Positions 1 through 11,468 of a stretch of 64,000 bases of DNA are shown here, one piece after another. The position numbers and the translations under genes were made by a program. This DNA comes from Aporrectodea caliginosa (Eukaryota > Annelida > Clitellata > Crassiclitellata > Lumbricidae): the NCBI GenBank assembly GCA_020284085.1, contig JACEVL010000774.1, forward strand, positions 1,094,388 to 1,158,387. The letters are read 5' to 3'. The notes below the pieces were generated by a model that had not been told where the DNA came from, did not search any database, and saw only the letters and a program-made list of their open reading frames with translations. Each line of letters begins with the position of its first letter. Position 1 is the first letter of the stretch.

Positions 1-351
1 GTTCTCGGCTACATTTTCAGATTATTTTCTAAGTTTTGCAGTCATTATCTTAAGCTGATAATAAAATTAACTCATTCTTACGACTTTAATTCCATTATTC
101 AGCAATTATATTGTAGCTGCACGTTAATTGTTTGCTTTTATGCAATTATGTTAAACCCTGCTGAGCGCCGATGTCATGATAACGTTTGAGGAAACCAGCA
201 ACAAATTATGAAAACTTTGTCAGCTTTGGGCAAGTCCTAAATATTATTATTTTCTTTTAATTTTTTAACTGCGACCTATTAATACCTGAAGTCACCATAT
301 GCCGGGTTGGAGAACTATTTTTAACAACTTCCATTTTCTAGGACCACCCTA
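1..351. other. No gene seen; AT-rich unique DNA
   Basis: AT-rich sequence with no open frame, repeat or RNA feature that I can support. Confidence 0.5.
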
Positions 352-390
352 ATGTATGTATGTACGTATGTACGTATGTATGTATGTATG

Positions 391-421
<31 letters not shown>

Positions 422-513
422 CTATGTATGTATGTATGTATGTATGTATGTATGTATAATGTATGTATGTATGTATGTATAATGTATGTATGTATGTATG
501 TATGTATGTATGA
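352..513. repeat. (TATG)n microsatellite
   Basis: About 160 bp of TATG repeats with a few interruptions. It abuts the 3' end of the SINE at 514-725 (minus strand), whose own tail reads CATACATA, so the microsatellite probably grew from the SINE tail. Reading frames across it (Tyr-Val-Cys-Met or Tyr-Ile-His-Thr) are artefacts. Confidence 0.9.
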
Positions 514-725
514 GCACTTGTTATAGCGCCCCTTCAAGATTTCTACTCAGAGGCGCTCCCGACTACAGCGAGGACACTGAATCGGAGTTTCACGCCGAAG
601 CGCATGAGCAATTGCGAGTGAAGGACTTGCCCAGGGTCCCTACGCGGCGGCTTGAGGTGGATTCGAACCCGCAACCGTCCGGCTGCAAGGCACCGAACAT
701 ACCCTTATACCACCGCGCCCCACAC
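514..725 (-). mobile_element. tRNA-derived SINE (family B)
   Basis: Read on the minus strand it starts GGGGCGCGGTGG, like the copies at 40096 and 57464. The head has a good pol III B box (GGTTCGAATCC), but its A box is weaker than theirs. A body with CAAGTCCTTCACTCGCAATT follows, then a 3' end GGGGCGCTATAACAAGTGCT running into (CATA)n. It is a SINE with a tRNA-like head, not a tRNA gene, because the sequence continues about 150 bp past the head and recurs in the window. Confidence 0.9.
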
Positions 726-727
726 TA

Positions 728-1260
728 AAAACACTAAGCTCACACTAAATTCTACTACACTTAAATGCACTTACAATATACTACAATATACTAAAAGCGC
801 TTTACGAAGATGTCATAGAGGTGCAATATAAATGTAATAATGTTCCATTACGTTACATTTGATACCTTACGATCCATTACGTTTCGTGTACATTACGAGC
901 CACGCCCTCGACCTTAACCTCGATTGCTATCAATAACACGTCTTTTAACGGCGGCGCTATATAAATAAAACAGGTCTCATCTCCGCTTCCGGTCATGCGC
1001 ACTGTAACATCCGACGTGACAGTTCGTTTGACGGTTGACTGCACTGACACAGGAACCGTTCCAGTGGAGTGACACTGCGCTCCTCTTCGTTCCATCTATG
1101 TTCCACGCACGAATGACTCCGTACCAAGTCAACTGTGGACGCAGGCGAACATGACCTTTGACACCACGACCGATTTCCGGGTTCGGTCGCTTCCGGGTCA
1201 GTGTCGAACTGTCGGAAATTGTTGGTAGAGTGGCAAAGGATGGATGGAATATGAACGGAT
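728..1260. other. No gene seen
   Basis: Mixed-composition sequence with a weak repetition of the string CATTACG between 840 and 900. No coding or RNA feature is supported. Confidence 0.4.
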
Positions 1261-1530
1261 AGAAAGACAGACAGATAGAGAGATAGTCAGACAGACAGAT
1301 ACAACAGAAGGAGGAGGAAGATGATGAAGAGGAGGAAGAAAGAGGAGGAGGAGAAGGTGGAAGAGGAGGAGAGGAAGTAGGAGGAGATACAAATATCCAG
1401 TTAGACAGACATACAGATAGATAGACAGACAGACACACAGACAGACAGACATAAAGACATAAACATGCAGACAGACAGAAAGACCCAGTCAGACAGACAG
1501 ACACAAACAGACGGACAGAAACGCATACAC
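1261..1530. repeat. (CAGA)n and GGA-rich simple repeats
   Basis: Two CAGA-type blocks (about 1264-1305 and 1395-1515) flank a purine-rich GGA block (1308-1385). Low complexity on both strands; the reading frames are not genes. Confidence 0.85.
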
Positions 1531-2105
1531 GCATACGCGACTGAACGACTATAGCAATGAAGTTTGTAAAACTATTGTAAGCATGCACGACTTTGTTGAG
1601 ACCAAATTAGAGCAGATGGTAACTGGATAAAGACAATTACTCTAATATCAGCATTACTAGTAGTAGTCGTTGTTCTTGTTTATGCTATTGTTATTGTTGT
1701 TGAAGAAGAAGATGTTGTTGCAGTTGTTGTTACAATAAAAATAATCATGATGGAATTATAATTACTATTTATATTATTATTGTTGTAGTCATTGTTATTA
1801 TTAAGCTTATCATTATTATTATATTATATATTTTTATTATTATTACTCGGGCACTTGTTGAGAATGTGATTATATTGAGGAACAGGTGTCTGTTCCTCGT
1901 AACAGAGCCTTTCGTGTATATTCTCAGAGGGTCTCTTCTATGGTTCCCAGTAGATAAGAGGATCCAAGTGGGAGACGTCAAGCGATGAGCGCCAGAAGCT
2001 TTTATCCGGGACTTTGAAGCAACGCAGAAGAAGCGATTAAAACGCTCTCATATCTCCACTGTCGTTACACGCCTTTTCTCCAGACCTCTTCCCGGAGATA
2101 CACGA
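1531..2105. other. No gene seen; trinucleotide-rich
   Basis: Scattered GTT and ATT triplets between 1680 and 1850, then ordinary unique sequence. Nothing coding is supported. Confidence 0.4.
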
Positions 2106-2515
2106 CCCACTCGCTCACTCATTCCTCCTCCGTCTCCTCCTTCTTCTTCTCCTTCTCCTGCTCCTCGTCCTCCTCCATCAGTCCTTTGTCCTTCTCCTCC
2201 TCTTCCATCTTCTCCTCCTATCCACCGTCTCTTCCTCCTCCATCTATTTCTCTTCCATCGTCTTTTTCTTCTCATTCTCCTCCTCTTCCACCTTCTCCTC
2301 CTCCTCCTCCTCCTCCTCCTCTTTCATCTGCTTTTCCTTCTCCTTTATTCCTCCTCCTTCTCATCTTCCTCATTCTCCTTCTCCTCGGTCTCCTCACATT
2401 CCGCATTCTTCTCTTCCTCCTTCTCCGACTCTTCCACCTCTTTTTCCACCCCGTCTTCTCCTTCCCTCCACCGCCACCACCTCCTCCTCTTCCACCTCCT
2501 CCTCGCCTCCTTATC
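2106..2515. repeat. Pyrimidine-rich (TCC/TTC)n tract
   Basis: About 400 bp almost entirely C and T on the plus strand, in irregular TCC, TTC and CTC triplets. Such homopurine-homopyrimidine tracts can form triplex DNA. The Ser/Pro/Leu-rich or Arg/Gly-rich frames across it are artefacts. Confidence 0.85.
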
Positions 2516-3011
2516 TTATCTGTGGGGCAGGTGCGTTCCAGTCTTCCTTTGTTCCAACCGATTGAATCTGCTTCTGAAGAAAACAGTGCTTCTACTGTAT
2601 GAAGTCTAGCGAAGTCAAAGTACTGTAACGTAAACGGACATTTTCTATTGTATTGTACTGTATCTAAACATTTACAAAGCGCCCGTTGTAGGATCATTCA
2701 AGAAGCGCTTGAAGTGCGCAAACCCCGAGCGAAGTAGCAGGTTTTGAGAGAAGAGAAAGAGGCGGAGAGGCTGCCATAAAGAATTGCAGTGCGAACAGGA
2801 GAAAGGGCATTCCAAAGACAGCGACCAAGTGAAGCATTTTGTATATGAACCACTTGGACTCTCTTATCTACATTTGTGTTGCGCAAGTTCAGGAAAACTC
2901 TTCGTGCACTGTGTTAACTTTTTTGCCCATAATTTTAAGAAAAACATTCTTCTTTCTTCCACCTGTCGATGCTTCGCCCGTTGATGTCGATCAATTGTCT
3001 TACGTGTTTTA
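2516..3011. other. No gene seen
   Basis: Unique sequence between the pyrimidine tract and the hAT element. Short frames of up to about 70 codons have no recognisable features. Confidence 0.4.
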
Positions 3012-3019
3012 ATTCTATG

Positions 3020-3951
3020 CAGAGATGGGTAACTAATCGATTAGATGCTAATCGATTAGCTAATTGATTAGACAAATAGCTAATTCTAATTCTAATCGAT
3101 TAGCTGTAGTCTGATGCAAATTCTAATTCTAATCGATTAGCAACTGTCAGCTAATTCTAATCGAAAATCGATTAGCTGATCGATTAGAAAATTAACCGAG
3201 TACGCCTTCATTAAGAGTGAGTCTATTAATATGGAGTTTGAAGAATATACTTAATTACTTATTTATCTGAAGGTTATTTCAGACTTTCAATGATCTGTTC
3301 ATGGTTATAAAATATGGGAACCAGTACAAGTTCTTATTTCTGCGCCTAGTTCTCCATGCTTATCACAATAGCTGCGCAGACAACTGATGAAAAAATTATT
3401 CAGAATTTATTATTGTTAAAACGTTCTTTAAAAGTATTAGGATAAAAGTGATAGGCCTATCGGTAGGAACAGTTAAATTAGTATGGAAGCGTAAAAATGC
3501 AGTAAAATCATCAGCGCAATTTGAAGCCAATGTACATATTGTCAAACTTCGTCTGTTATGTTAGGGTGAGTTCAAGTTGACAAAGAAATGGCCGGTTTGT
3601 GGACTGTTCTCACATATAGCTGCAGTTGTGCAGCTTTAGGTATTGTAATAGGCTACAGCTCTGGGTATTGTAATAAACTGCAGCCTTATGTATTGTAAAT
3701 TTGTAATAGGCTACAGGAACTTGCTGTGCTTTGATTAAAATTTGACAAATTCATGAAGCAAATATGTGTATCGAACTATCGATTATATTGATATCTAATT
3801 CTAATTGCTAATCGATTAGCTGCTGCTAATGCTAATTCTAATTGATTAGCTAGAAGACTTTGCTAATTCTAATTCTAATCGATTAGCAAATTTCAGTAGC
3901 TAATTCTAATTCTAATCGATTAGCTTTTCTAGCTAATCGTACCCATCTCTG
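3020..3951. mobile_element. Non-autonomous hAT-like element (MITE), 932 bp
   Basis: The ends are inverted: CAGAGATGGGTA at 3020 and TACCCATCTCTG ending at 3951, a perfect 12-bp TIR. A perfect 8-bp direct repeat, ATTCTATG, flanks it (3012-3019 and 3952-3959), as expected of hAT transposition. The subterminal 150-200 bp on each side carry repeated blocks of CTAATTCTAATCGATTAG, centred on the palindrome TAATCGATTA; the middle is AT-rich. No transposase is visible, so it would have to move in trans. Confidence 0.9.
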
Positions 3952-3959
3952 ATTCTATG

Positions 3960-4490
3960 TCACCGGACCCAGCCGTTGCACAATCTGGTTTGGACCAGTC
4001 TCTGATACCATCAAGCCATTCTTTGTTTGGCCTCTACAGAGTCTACACCGTGTGCTGTCGAATTGTTCCGAACACGACCTAATTTTCTCCTCAGCAGGCA
4101 TCTTTCCGATAACTAGTTTTTCGACCCAGGCCCGGTTTCCCAGCTGGGGTCGAGGACCTCGTTATTCCGGGTGTTGGCATCTCTTCTTTGGCACATGCAA
4201 GTGATTAAGTAAGCAAGCAAGAAAGTAAATAAGTAAGTAAAGTAAGTGAAGTAAGTAAGTAAGTACGTAAGTAAGTAAGTAAGAAAATGAGTATATTCTT
4301 GAATGTAGGCCAGATGTCAAACAGTACTCTGGTGCTGTTTGACAATCATGCAGTCGATTTCTTACGTCTTTTTGTTGTAATACCGGTATATTACCCGCAC
4401 CCAACCGACCTGTCCTGCTCCCTTTTACTAGGCTTGCGACTGGCTGATCAGTGGCGAATTGGGTCTAACAAGGGATATAAGCGTAACAAA
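3960..4490. repeat. Unique DNA with an (AAGT)n microsatellite
   Basis: An AAGT/AAGTAAGC tract lies at about 4203-4288. The sequence on either side shows no gene or repeat. Confidence 0.6.
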
Positions 4491-4661
4491 CGGATGATGA
4501 TGATGAGGACGACATGGATAACTATAAGGTTGACGATGACGATGACGATGACGACGACGATGACGATGATGATGATGATGATGATGATGACGATGACGAT
4601 GACGATGATGATGATGATGATACTCATAATAATAGCAGCAACAACAACAACGACAATTATT

Positions 4662-4692
<31 letters not shown>

Positions 4693-4805
4693 TTATTATT
4701 ATTATTATTGTTATTATTTATTATTATTATTATTATTTTTATTATTATTATTATTATTATTATTGTTATTATTTATTATTATTATTATGACGACGACGAT
4801 GATGA
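4490..4805. repeat. (GAT/GAC)n and (TTA)n triplet repeats
   Basis: A GAT/GAC array (4495-4625), a short AAC stretch, then a TTA/ATT array (4657-4788). Poly-Asp, poly-Tyr and poly-Leu frames come from the repeat. Confidence 0.9.
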
Positions 4806-6260
4806 TGACAATTATGATAGCGATGTTGACGATCACGTTGATGACGACTTCAAAGAATTTTGACACCATAAGAACATAGGCAATAATTAGCATATTGTTA
4901 GCCATCAAACACATTTATGAATCTCATAAAACTGTCAGCCATCTACTGGCGAATACCGACATCATCCCTCCCTCCTCTGACCCTCCCAGTGCAGACAAGT
5001 ACCATCCTATTTCTCGTCTCTGCCCTGGGGCAGGTCGCACGCGGACAGACTGACCATGGACCGCCCTTCGATTCGCCAGGCCCCCTTCTCCCCCTCCCCC
5101 TACGAAGCGGTACATGCCACCTCTGAACGCGAGGCCCCCAGGGGGCGATCGTTTATGCAGTCAAAATGGCCGCAAACGCAGCTAATTAGTCCGGCCAGGA
5201 GTATTCATTACAAGAGCCGTGTCGCCTAATGACGCTTGGCTCTGACGGTGGCGCCCTCTGATCGCTTGCCATGTAAATTAATACGATGACCATCGGCGCA
5301 CATATAACAAATACACTTGTATATATATATTATATATATATATATACGACTTTTATACGTATATATATACGTATATGTATTTAGCCTGCAGGCAATATGT
5401 ATAGAGTAAATCACGAACTCTTATGTTGATAGATATGAGTCCAAGAGTGGATACAGTAATGTGTGTTTACACGTACATGCATGCATGCATCGATGCATAC
5501 ATGCATACGTACGTACATACAATGCACGTACCTAACTCATAAGTAACTCGTGCTAGTGTAAAATTAAATGCACTTATTCTAACATTTCTAATTGTCAATG
5601 AAAAGTTGCTTTATGAAGACCAGTTTTTTTTATCTACCGCCGCTATACGAAACTCAAGGTATCCGCAAGGTAAACATTACAGCTCAACATCGACTTCTGC
5701 CGATAAAACACACATAATCACATACGCACGCAAGAAATTCCTAAATATATCTTTCTCACCTTTTGAACTTTGAACTCCTGCCTCAGGATTGTTCGCTAAC
5801 CACAAACCTTGTCACTCACACAAACACACGCATACACACAGACGTGTGCGTGCGCGTGCAACAGATATTTATACAAACACAATCTAAAGACGTTATGCAA
5901 TAAAAGACTAAGCAGGAAAGTGACAACTGGCATGGCTAGCAGTGTTATTTCAGTTATGGTTTTTCAGTTACAGTTACAGTTTCAGTTAATAGAAATAACA
6001 CTGATGGCTAGGCCTATACTGAGTAAAGCCATCGCAGCCAATCAGCCAGTCTAAGCTGTCAATCGATCAATCATCCATCAATCAATCTAGCAATTCGTTC
6101 ACCAATCAAGCGAATCGTAAATATTGCTTTTACGTGCGCGTAAAGACGAAAATGAAGACCACGTGGTCGTGGCATTTCGAACGGAGTCCAGCAAGAAGCA
6201 GATTGACAGTCTTCAGAGTTCGCTCCCGGAACTTACATATTCAGAGAGGCAGCCATGGAA
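4806..6260. other. No gene seen; includes an AT dinucleotide tract
   Basis: The stretch at 5010-5260 is unusually GC-rich for this window but holds no convincing exon. An AT/TATA tract lies at 5318-5380, and tetranucleotide alternations (CATG/CATA) at 5478-5525. Otherwise unique. Confidence 0.4.
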
Positions 6261-6261
6261 A

Positions 6262-6446
6262 GTAATTATATAGCGACTTCGCTATTCTTAGCCTCGGCAT
6301 ACGACGACCGGTTGAGAATCGTCTCCCTCGAAGCCCCACAATGCCATTGACAACCGAAATTTCTTTTAACAATTTCTGTCCTGAGGGGTTTAAATCCGAC
6401 CTTGCGATTGAAAGTCCAACACTCTAGCCATTGGACCATGGCGCAA
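6262..6446 (-). mobile_element. tRNA-derived SINE (family C), Glu-like head
   Basis: On the minus strand the head reads GGCGCCATGGTCCAATGG, with an A-box match (TGGTCCAATGG). A GGACTTTCAATCGCAAGGTC segment follows, with an anticodon-loop-like TTC, then a degenerate B box (GGATTTAAACC). About 120 bp later it ends AAGTCGCTATATAATTAC, resembling the GGCGCTATATAAATTCTCAT tail of the LINE at 20.8 kb. Family membership rests on one copy, so an isolated tRNA pseudogene remains possible. Confidence 0.55.
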
Positions 6447-6530
6447 CCAGCTATGCATCAATGATGCGCGTATGTGATGCATCAGGAAAGTACAATGAAT
6501 TTTTTTATAACAGTAATTCATTCACTCATT

Positions 6531-6586
6531 CTGAGAATTTATATAGCGCCTCTTCAAGAGTCATACTCAGAGGCGCTCCCAGTAAT
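6531..6586 (-). mobile_element. 3' tail fragment of a LINE/SINE
   Basis: The minus strand reads GGAGCGCCTCTGAGTATGAC, then AAGAGGCGCTATATAAATTC, then TCAGAATGAGTGAATG. The last part matches the 3' end of the CR1-like LINE at 20838-20880, including its ATGA-type tail. Only the tail is present. Confidence 0.7.
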
Positions 6587-6589
6587 GGA

Positions 6590-7410
6590 GTCGATCATGC
6601 ACCGAGTCAATAAATCGATCTGTGTCAATTCCCATTCCACAGAAGTCCACAACCACAAAATATTAAGCCAGTCTTTGCGTCGACATACCATTAAACAGAA
6701 GCCCACGGTTGAAGGTTAAGTTCAAGCTGCGACGCATTCAGCGCAGAAATCCATAACCTTTTCACAAACCGCAACAGACCGAGAGTTTCGCGTTCATTAG
6801 TTCGTTTCGCAGAAGTCCACATAGGCAGAATTATGGTCGGCCTTTATACGACCGACGCTTGCATCAATCGGAGACACGCCGGCAAGATCAAAGTGCCGCT
6901 GATTGAGAACTTCAGAGGCTGAGGAGCCGCCGAGTTAACTCAGAAATGTTGTACAGCTGGAAAATCGGAGATAATAAGATGGTGGCGATTGGCTCCAGTC
7001 GCTGGAAACGTCTGAATCGGCGGATTCCTCAGAGGCGGGAATCGCCGAAGGAATCTGGTCGGAATGAAGCCGCGAAGGAGCCAATAAATGCGCTAGATAA
7101 ACATCTAGAGACTTATTGCGTAAGCATGCAGGGAATCTTGATTTCAGAGATGATGAATGTGTAAGTGGATTATGACGTAATTGCGAATGCTTCTGTTCGT
7201 ATATCTGCCTTCATATCTGTCTGTCTACGCCTGTGTTCGCATGTTTGTCTGTATACCACTGCTTGATTGTGTGTGTGTGTCTGTCTGTGACAATGACTGG
7301 GACATATTTGTAAACTAACTTAGCAGACATCCGTTGATTACTTTCAATCACATTGATTGTTAGAGCTAAATAAATAAATGAATGTATAAACCTACAGTGA
7401 TTTGTATACA
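6590..7410. other. No gene seen
   Basis: Unique sequence with a short GTCTGTCT region near 7220-7290. Frames at 6946-7164 are short and unrecognised. Confidence 0.4.
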
Positions 7411-7412
7411 GG

Positions 7413-7455
<43 letters not shown>

Positions 7456-7505
7456 CATACATAGGCCTATATATACATGTATATATACATATATACATGT
7501 ATGCA
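7411..7505. repeat. (AT)n / (ATAC)n microsatellite
   Basis: AT dinucleotides at 7415-7450 grade into ATAC/ATGT. Low complexity. Confidence 0.85.
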
Positions 7506-7786
7506 TGTGTGCACGTGTGTATATGCGTTATCGATGTACATGTATGTTCACGTAATCATATGCGAATCTGTATTTATATAACAAATGTTTTCATATGAAT
7601 AAAAACTACAATTTATATGAGGTGAAATAGGTTTGGTACATCTTTAAACCAGATCTAATGATCGTCGCTGAAATAGTTTTTCATAAATTCCGGTAACAGC
7701 ATCAGTGGCGCCATCTGGTCAGACGGACAGAATTAGACACCTATTCAATAGAACGAGTTGACGAAGGAAGCATACATCGTCAGTCG

Positions 7787-8150
7787 CCTGGAGGAGGAGG
7801 AGGAGGAGGAGGAGGAGGAGGAGGAGGAGGAGGAGGAGGAGGAGGAGGAGGAGGAGGAGGAGGAGGAGGAGAAGGAGAAGAAGGAGGAGAAGGAGGAGAA
7901 GGAGGAAGATGAAGAAAAAGAAGAGGAGGAGGAAGAGGAAGAGGAAGATGATGAGTGGAGGCGGAGGAAGGAGAGAAGGAGGAAGAAGAGGAAGAGGAGT
8001 AGGAGGAGGGAGAGGAGGAAGAGGAAGAGGAGGTAGAAGCAGAGGAGGAAGAGGGGAGCGGAGGAAGAGGAGGAGGAGGGAGAGGAGGAAGAGGAGGAAG
8101 AGGAAGAAGAAAAGTAGGAAGTTGAGTAGAAAGAAAAGTAGGAGAAGGCA
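7787..8150. repeat. (GGA)n purine-rich microsatellite
   Basis: Nearly pure GGA from 7790 to about 7870, then irregular GGA/GAA to 8150. The poly-Glu frame (plus) and poly-Leu frame (minus) are repeat artefacts despite their length. Confidence 0.9.
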
Positions 8151-8740
8151 GGTGCTTTGGTTTTGGCGGGGAAGTTGAAGAGTGAGGGCGCGACTTCTTG
8201 CGTCTTTTTTCCCGGGCTCGAAATTGACTGGCGTTTTGGATAATGCGGCGAAATGGCTAATGGAGACGAGACAGACAGACAGATAGACGGACGGACGGAC
8301 GGACAGATTTAGTAAAGCAGCAGTATAGAGACAACGAAAAAGACCAGGAGATACAAAGACAGACACAGCTTAGAAGTAGATTACTAATGACCATGCTATA
8401 GAAATTGTCGTCATTACATTACATTACAGAGCAAGCACAAAAGCAGACAAATATACTGAGAGACAGACTGACAGACGCACAGACAGACGGTCAACTGATG
8501 CGTGAATATTGGTTCAGACAAGCCGAACAGATGCTGCTCAGTTTAATCGGTCGTAGAAAGCCCTCCACACTCCCCCTCTTTGACTAACAATTGAAACCCT
8601 CACAAGCGAATAAGTCACCATCTGGGTTCTGGGAGCCAGGGCATCTCTAAAGTAAAAGCTACTTACACTTCCCCAGTAACTCCCCACGTAATCAGTGAAA
8701 GAATAATTGACAATAGGCAGAAGCATATAGGCCTAAATAT
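8151..8740. other. No gene seen
   Basis: Unique DNA with short CAGA and CGGA tetranucleotide patches (8265-8305 and 8460-8490). Confidence 0.4.
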
Positions 8741-8744
8741 TAGC

Positions 8745-9375
8745 TAACGTTAACGTCAACGGTTCTGGCCATAAGATGTCACCAGAAAATACTAGGCTCC
8801 GCTAGACACCTTTAAAACGTTCTTGTGCTTACATAAACGTCAGCTATATTACGCCGTATAATGTGTTGATAAATGTTAGAAATACTTACACACCTCTTTT
8901 AAATGTGATATTTGCCCAATAAGTGAAAGCAGAAGCGCGGTTCTGAATTGTACTAATCTTTAAGATGAAATTATTATGCCATAACGAACGACAACACTGT
9001 TTAAAAAACTAATTATGTCGACGTCAACGGCATTTTTTGCCATAAGATGTCGTTAAATTCTGCATCCATCCACCCGTTCCACCATTACCATACTTGTGGT
9101 AGTGCCAGTCCCAAGCCTGGACAAAGGAGGAGGTCGACTCTTTGTAATGACACAGTGTCGTTAAACAGCAACAAATCCAGGTGCTATATAATGTGCCGTA
9201 GGAACGGTGAGAACTGTTCACAGTAATTTCTGTCGACATGAACGGCCTTTGTTGCCGTCAGATGTCGTTAAACTCTTTATCCAGCGGAATGTATATTTAA
9301 ACTGGCAGCTAACTGAGGTAACAGGAGACAAAGTCAACGGACCACGCAGCCAAAAGATATCGCTAAACATTGGAT
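8745..9375. repeat. Dispersed decayed repeat with a recurring GTCAACGG/AAGATGTCG module
   Basis: Four diverged copies of a module (GTCAACGG, about 10 bp, CCATAAGATGTCGTTAAA) begin near 8752, 9018, 9232 and 9331. Between them, 9105-9165 carries CAGTCCCAAGCCTGGA and GTGTCGTTAAAC. Both strings recur at 41389-41450 inside a hAT element, so this is part of an interspersed repeat. I cannot name the family. Confidence 0.5.
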
Positions 9376-9392
9376 AATGTAACCTTTGGCAT

Positions 9393-9393
9393 C

Positions 9394-9426
<33 letters not shown>

Positions 9427-9615
9427 TACAGACAGACATACAGACAGACATACAGACAGACAGACAGATATACAGACATACAGACAGACAGAGAGACAGA
9501 CAGAAAGACAGACAGACAGACAGATATACAGACATACAGACATACAGAGAGACAGACATACAGACATACAGACAGACCGACAGACATACAGACAGACAGA
9601 CAGACATACATACAT

Positions 9616-9654
<39 letters not shown>

Positions 9655-9696
9655 TACATACAGACAGACAGACAGACAGACATACATACATACAGA
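9393..9696. repeat. (CAGA)n/(CATA)n tetranucleotide array
   Basis: About 300 bp of CAGA and CATA units. The array continues at 10909-10945 on the far side of the hAT element, which split one array into two. Confidence 0.9.
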
Positions 9697-10908
9697 CATA
9701 GGCGTAACTTTCTATTGTGACGGTGGTGTCCGGTCACCACCACTTTCAAAAGTGGTGGTGATAGTCACCACCACTTTTTGGTCCTGCAATGAAATATATT
9801 TTTTAACATGAAAGCATTTGTCTGTCTACCGTCTAGGCTAATCATGCATACGTTACATCGCAATGGCGGCAATGCTGACAGAGGCCTTCACAGTGTGTCC
9901 ACACTACCTTACTTACATCTGGTTTCATAATTTGGTCATCAATTTTGTTTTTATAAAAGGTCAAATTATCACATTTATGTGGAATAATGGATCGCTTCAT
10001 TGCGAAAGGTTATAATTGTGCAAGCAATGTATCATGTTTCCGTGGTATACACTGTAAGCTCTATATAACTGCATGCAGTTTATGGTAGGCCTAATTTAGA
10101 GGGTAAAACCGTAGTTAAAGCTGATAAATTATTTTTATATTGTCAATTTAAAATGGAAGCTGGATCGCTGAAAATAATTGTTGGCCTAAATGGAAGTTGG
10201 ATTGATGAAACTAATTCTTTGTTTAAATAGAAGTTGGATTGATGGAAATAATTTATTGTTTCCGGAAATAGAAGCTGGATTGATTAAACTAAGTCTTTGC
10301 TTCAATAGAAGCTGGATCAATGAAGTGTTTTTGCTTAAATAGAAATGGGTTTGACGAAATAATTCTTGCCCAAAGAGAAGTTGGATTTATGAAAAATTCT
10401 TGGTTAAATAGAAGTTGGATTGATGACAATAATTCTTGCTTAAACAGAAGTTCTATTGATGAAAAAAATTATTTTCTCGTAAATGGAAGCTGGATTGAAG
10501 GCAATTATCATGGACATTGGTAGACTTTTTACTTACCAGCGTCAAGACGTTAAAATAATTTACCAACCTAAGCTACGGGATAATCATTTAGCGTTGACAA
10601 TGACTATTGGTACCATAACGTCGATTAGGCCTATTGGTAGTCCAGTAGTAGCCTATGATATTCATTTAAAAGCCGCAGTAGCAGCCGGACAATGCGTATC
10701 GTGTCTCTGAGGCTTCGACGCTGCAAGTCTCTGGTCTCCTTCGCAACTGGACTTGGAACACCATCGAACACTCTCTGGACAACCCTCTGACTTAACGCAG
10801 CGCTTGTGAATAAGCTGGTGTCCTGCGCTTAGCTAGCCTTCCAGTAGTACGTTAAAAATTAGGAGGGGATTGGTCACCACCACTTTTTGTGGCAAAGTTA
10901 CGCCCTTG
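9697..10908. mobile_element. Non-autonomous hAT-like element carrying a minisatellite, 1212 bp
   Basis: The left end reads CATAGGCGTAACTTT and the right end, reverse-complemented, CAAGGGCGTAACTTT: a 15-bp TIR with two mismatches. An 8-bp repeat CATACAGA flanks it (9689-9696 and 10909-10916). The site is in a CAGA/CATA microsatellite, which weakens the duplication as evidence but not the TIR. GGTCACCACCACTTT motifs lie inside each end, and ten units of a roughly 37-bp tandem repeat fill 10150-10505. No transposase is seen. Confidence 0.8.
10150..10505 (+). repeat. Minisatellite, about ten units of 33-40 bp
   Basis: Units start with variants of GAAGTTGGATTGATGAAA near 10155, 10193, 10232, 10271, 10309, 10342, 10378, 10411, 10447 and 10487. 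They are spaced by AATAATTCTTGCTTAAAT-like sequence. Divergence between units suggests an old array. Confidence 0.85.
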
Positions 10909-10911
10909 CAT

Positions 10912-10916
<5 letters not shown>

Positions 10917-10942
<26 letters not shown>

Positions 10943-11364
10943 TGTCCTCTAACTCTGTTACTGTCTTTCGTCACGTGTGCCGACAGAAGTCTTTCGCTTT
11001 CATCCTTTTTCTAATCTTTTCTGTCCATCGCTTCTTCTTTTCCCATATCCGTTTATCCTCAGTACTCCAGGACTTCTTGATTTTCCACCTCTTCCTGCTC
11101 CTCCTCTTCCTCTTCCAGTTCTTCTTCCTCCTCCTTCTCGTCTTCCTCCTCCTCCATCGCCTTCATCAACATTCCAGCGAAGTATCAGTCGTTTGACGGT
11201 AACCATCATTAACAGCCGCTACCTTCATCTCCCAACTTTGTTCTCTCTCTCTTTCTGTGTCTGTCTGTCTCCGTGTCTTTCTCTCTATATCTGTATCTGT
11301 CTCCATAAGCAAGCCTAGAAATCGTCAGCATGTCTGTCCATCTGTAAACTCATGTACGCATAAT

Positions 11365-11367
<3 letters not shown>
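10917..11367. other. Simple repeats and unique DNA, no gene
   Basis: CAGA repeats to about 10945, a C/T-rich stretch at 11080-11170, then unique sequence. Confidence 0.5.
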
Positions 11368-11396
<29 letters not shown>

Positions 11397-11437
11397 TGTA
11401 TGTATGTATGTATGTATGTATGTATGTATTCATGTGC

Positions 11438-11468
<31 letters not shown>

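Noticed and set aside
349..537. Open frames with Tyr-Ile-His-Thr or Met-Tyr-Val-Cys repeats (also at 9334-9811, 11257-11835 and 44285-44845)
   Set aside because: They translate tetranucleotide microsatellites, stay open in several frames on both strands and have no flanking exon signals.
7719..8366. Long leucine-rich minus-strand frame and glutamate-rich plus-strand frame
   Set aside because: Pure consequence of the (GGA)n tract; no conserved or unique sequence adds support.
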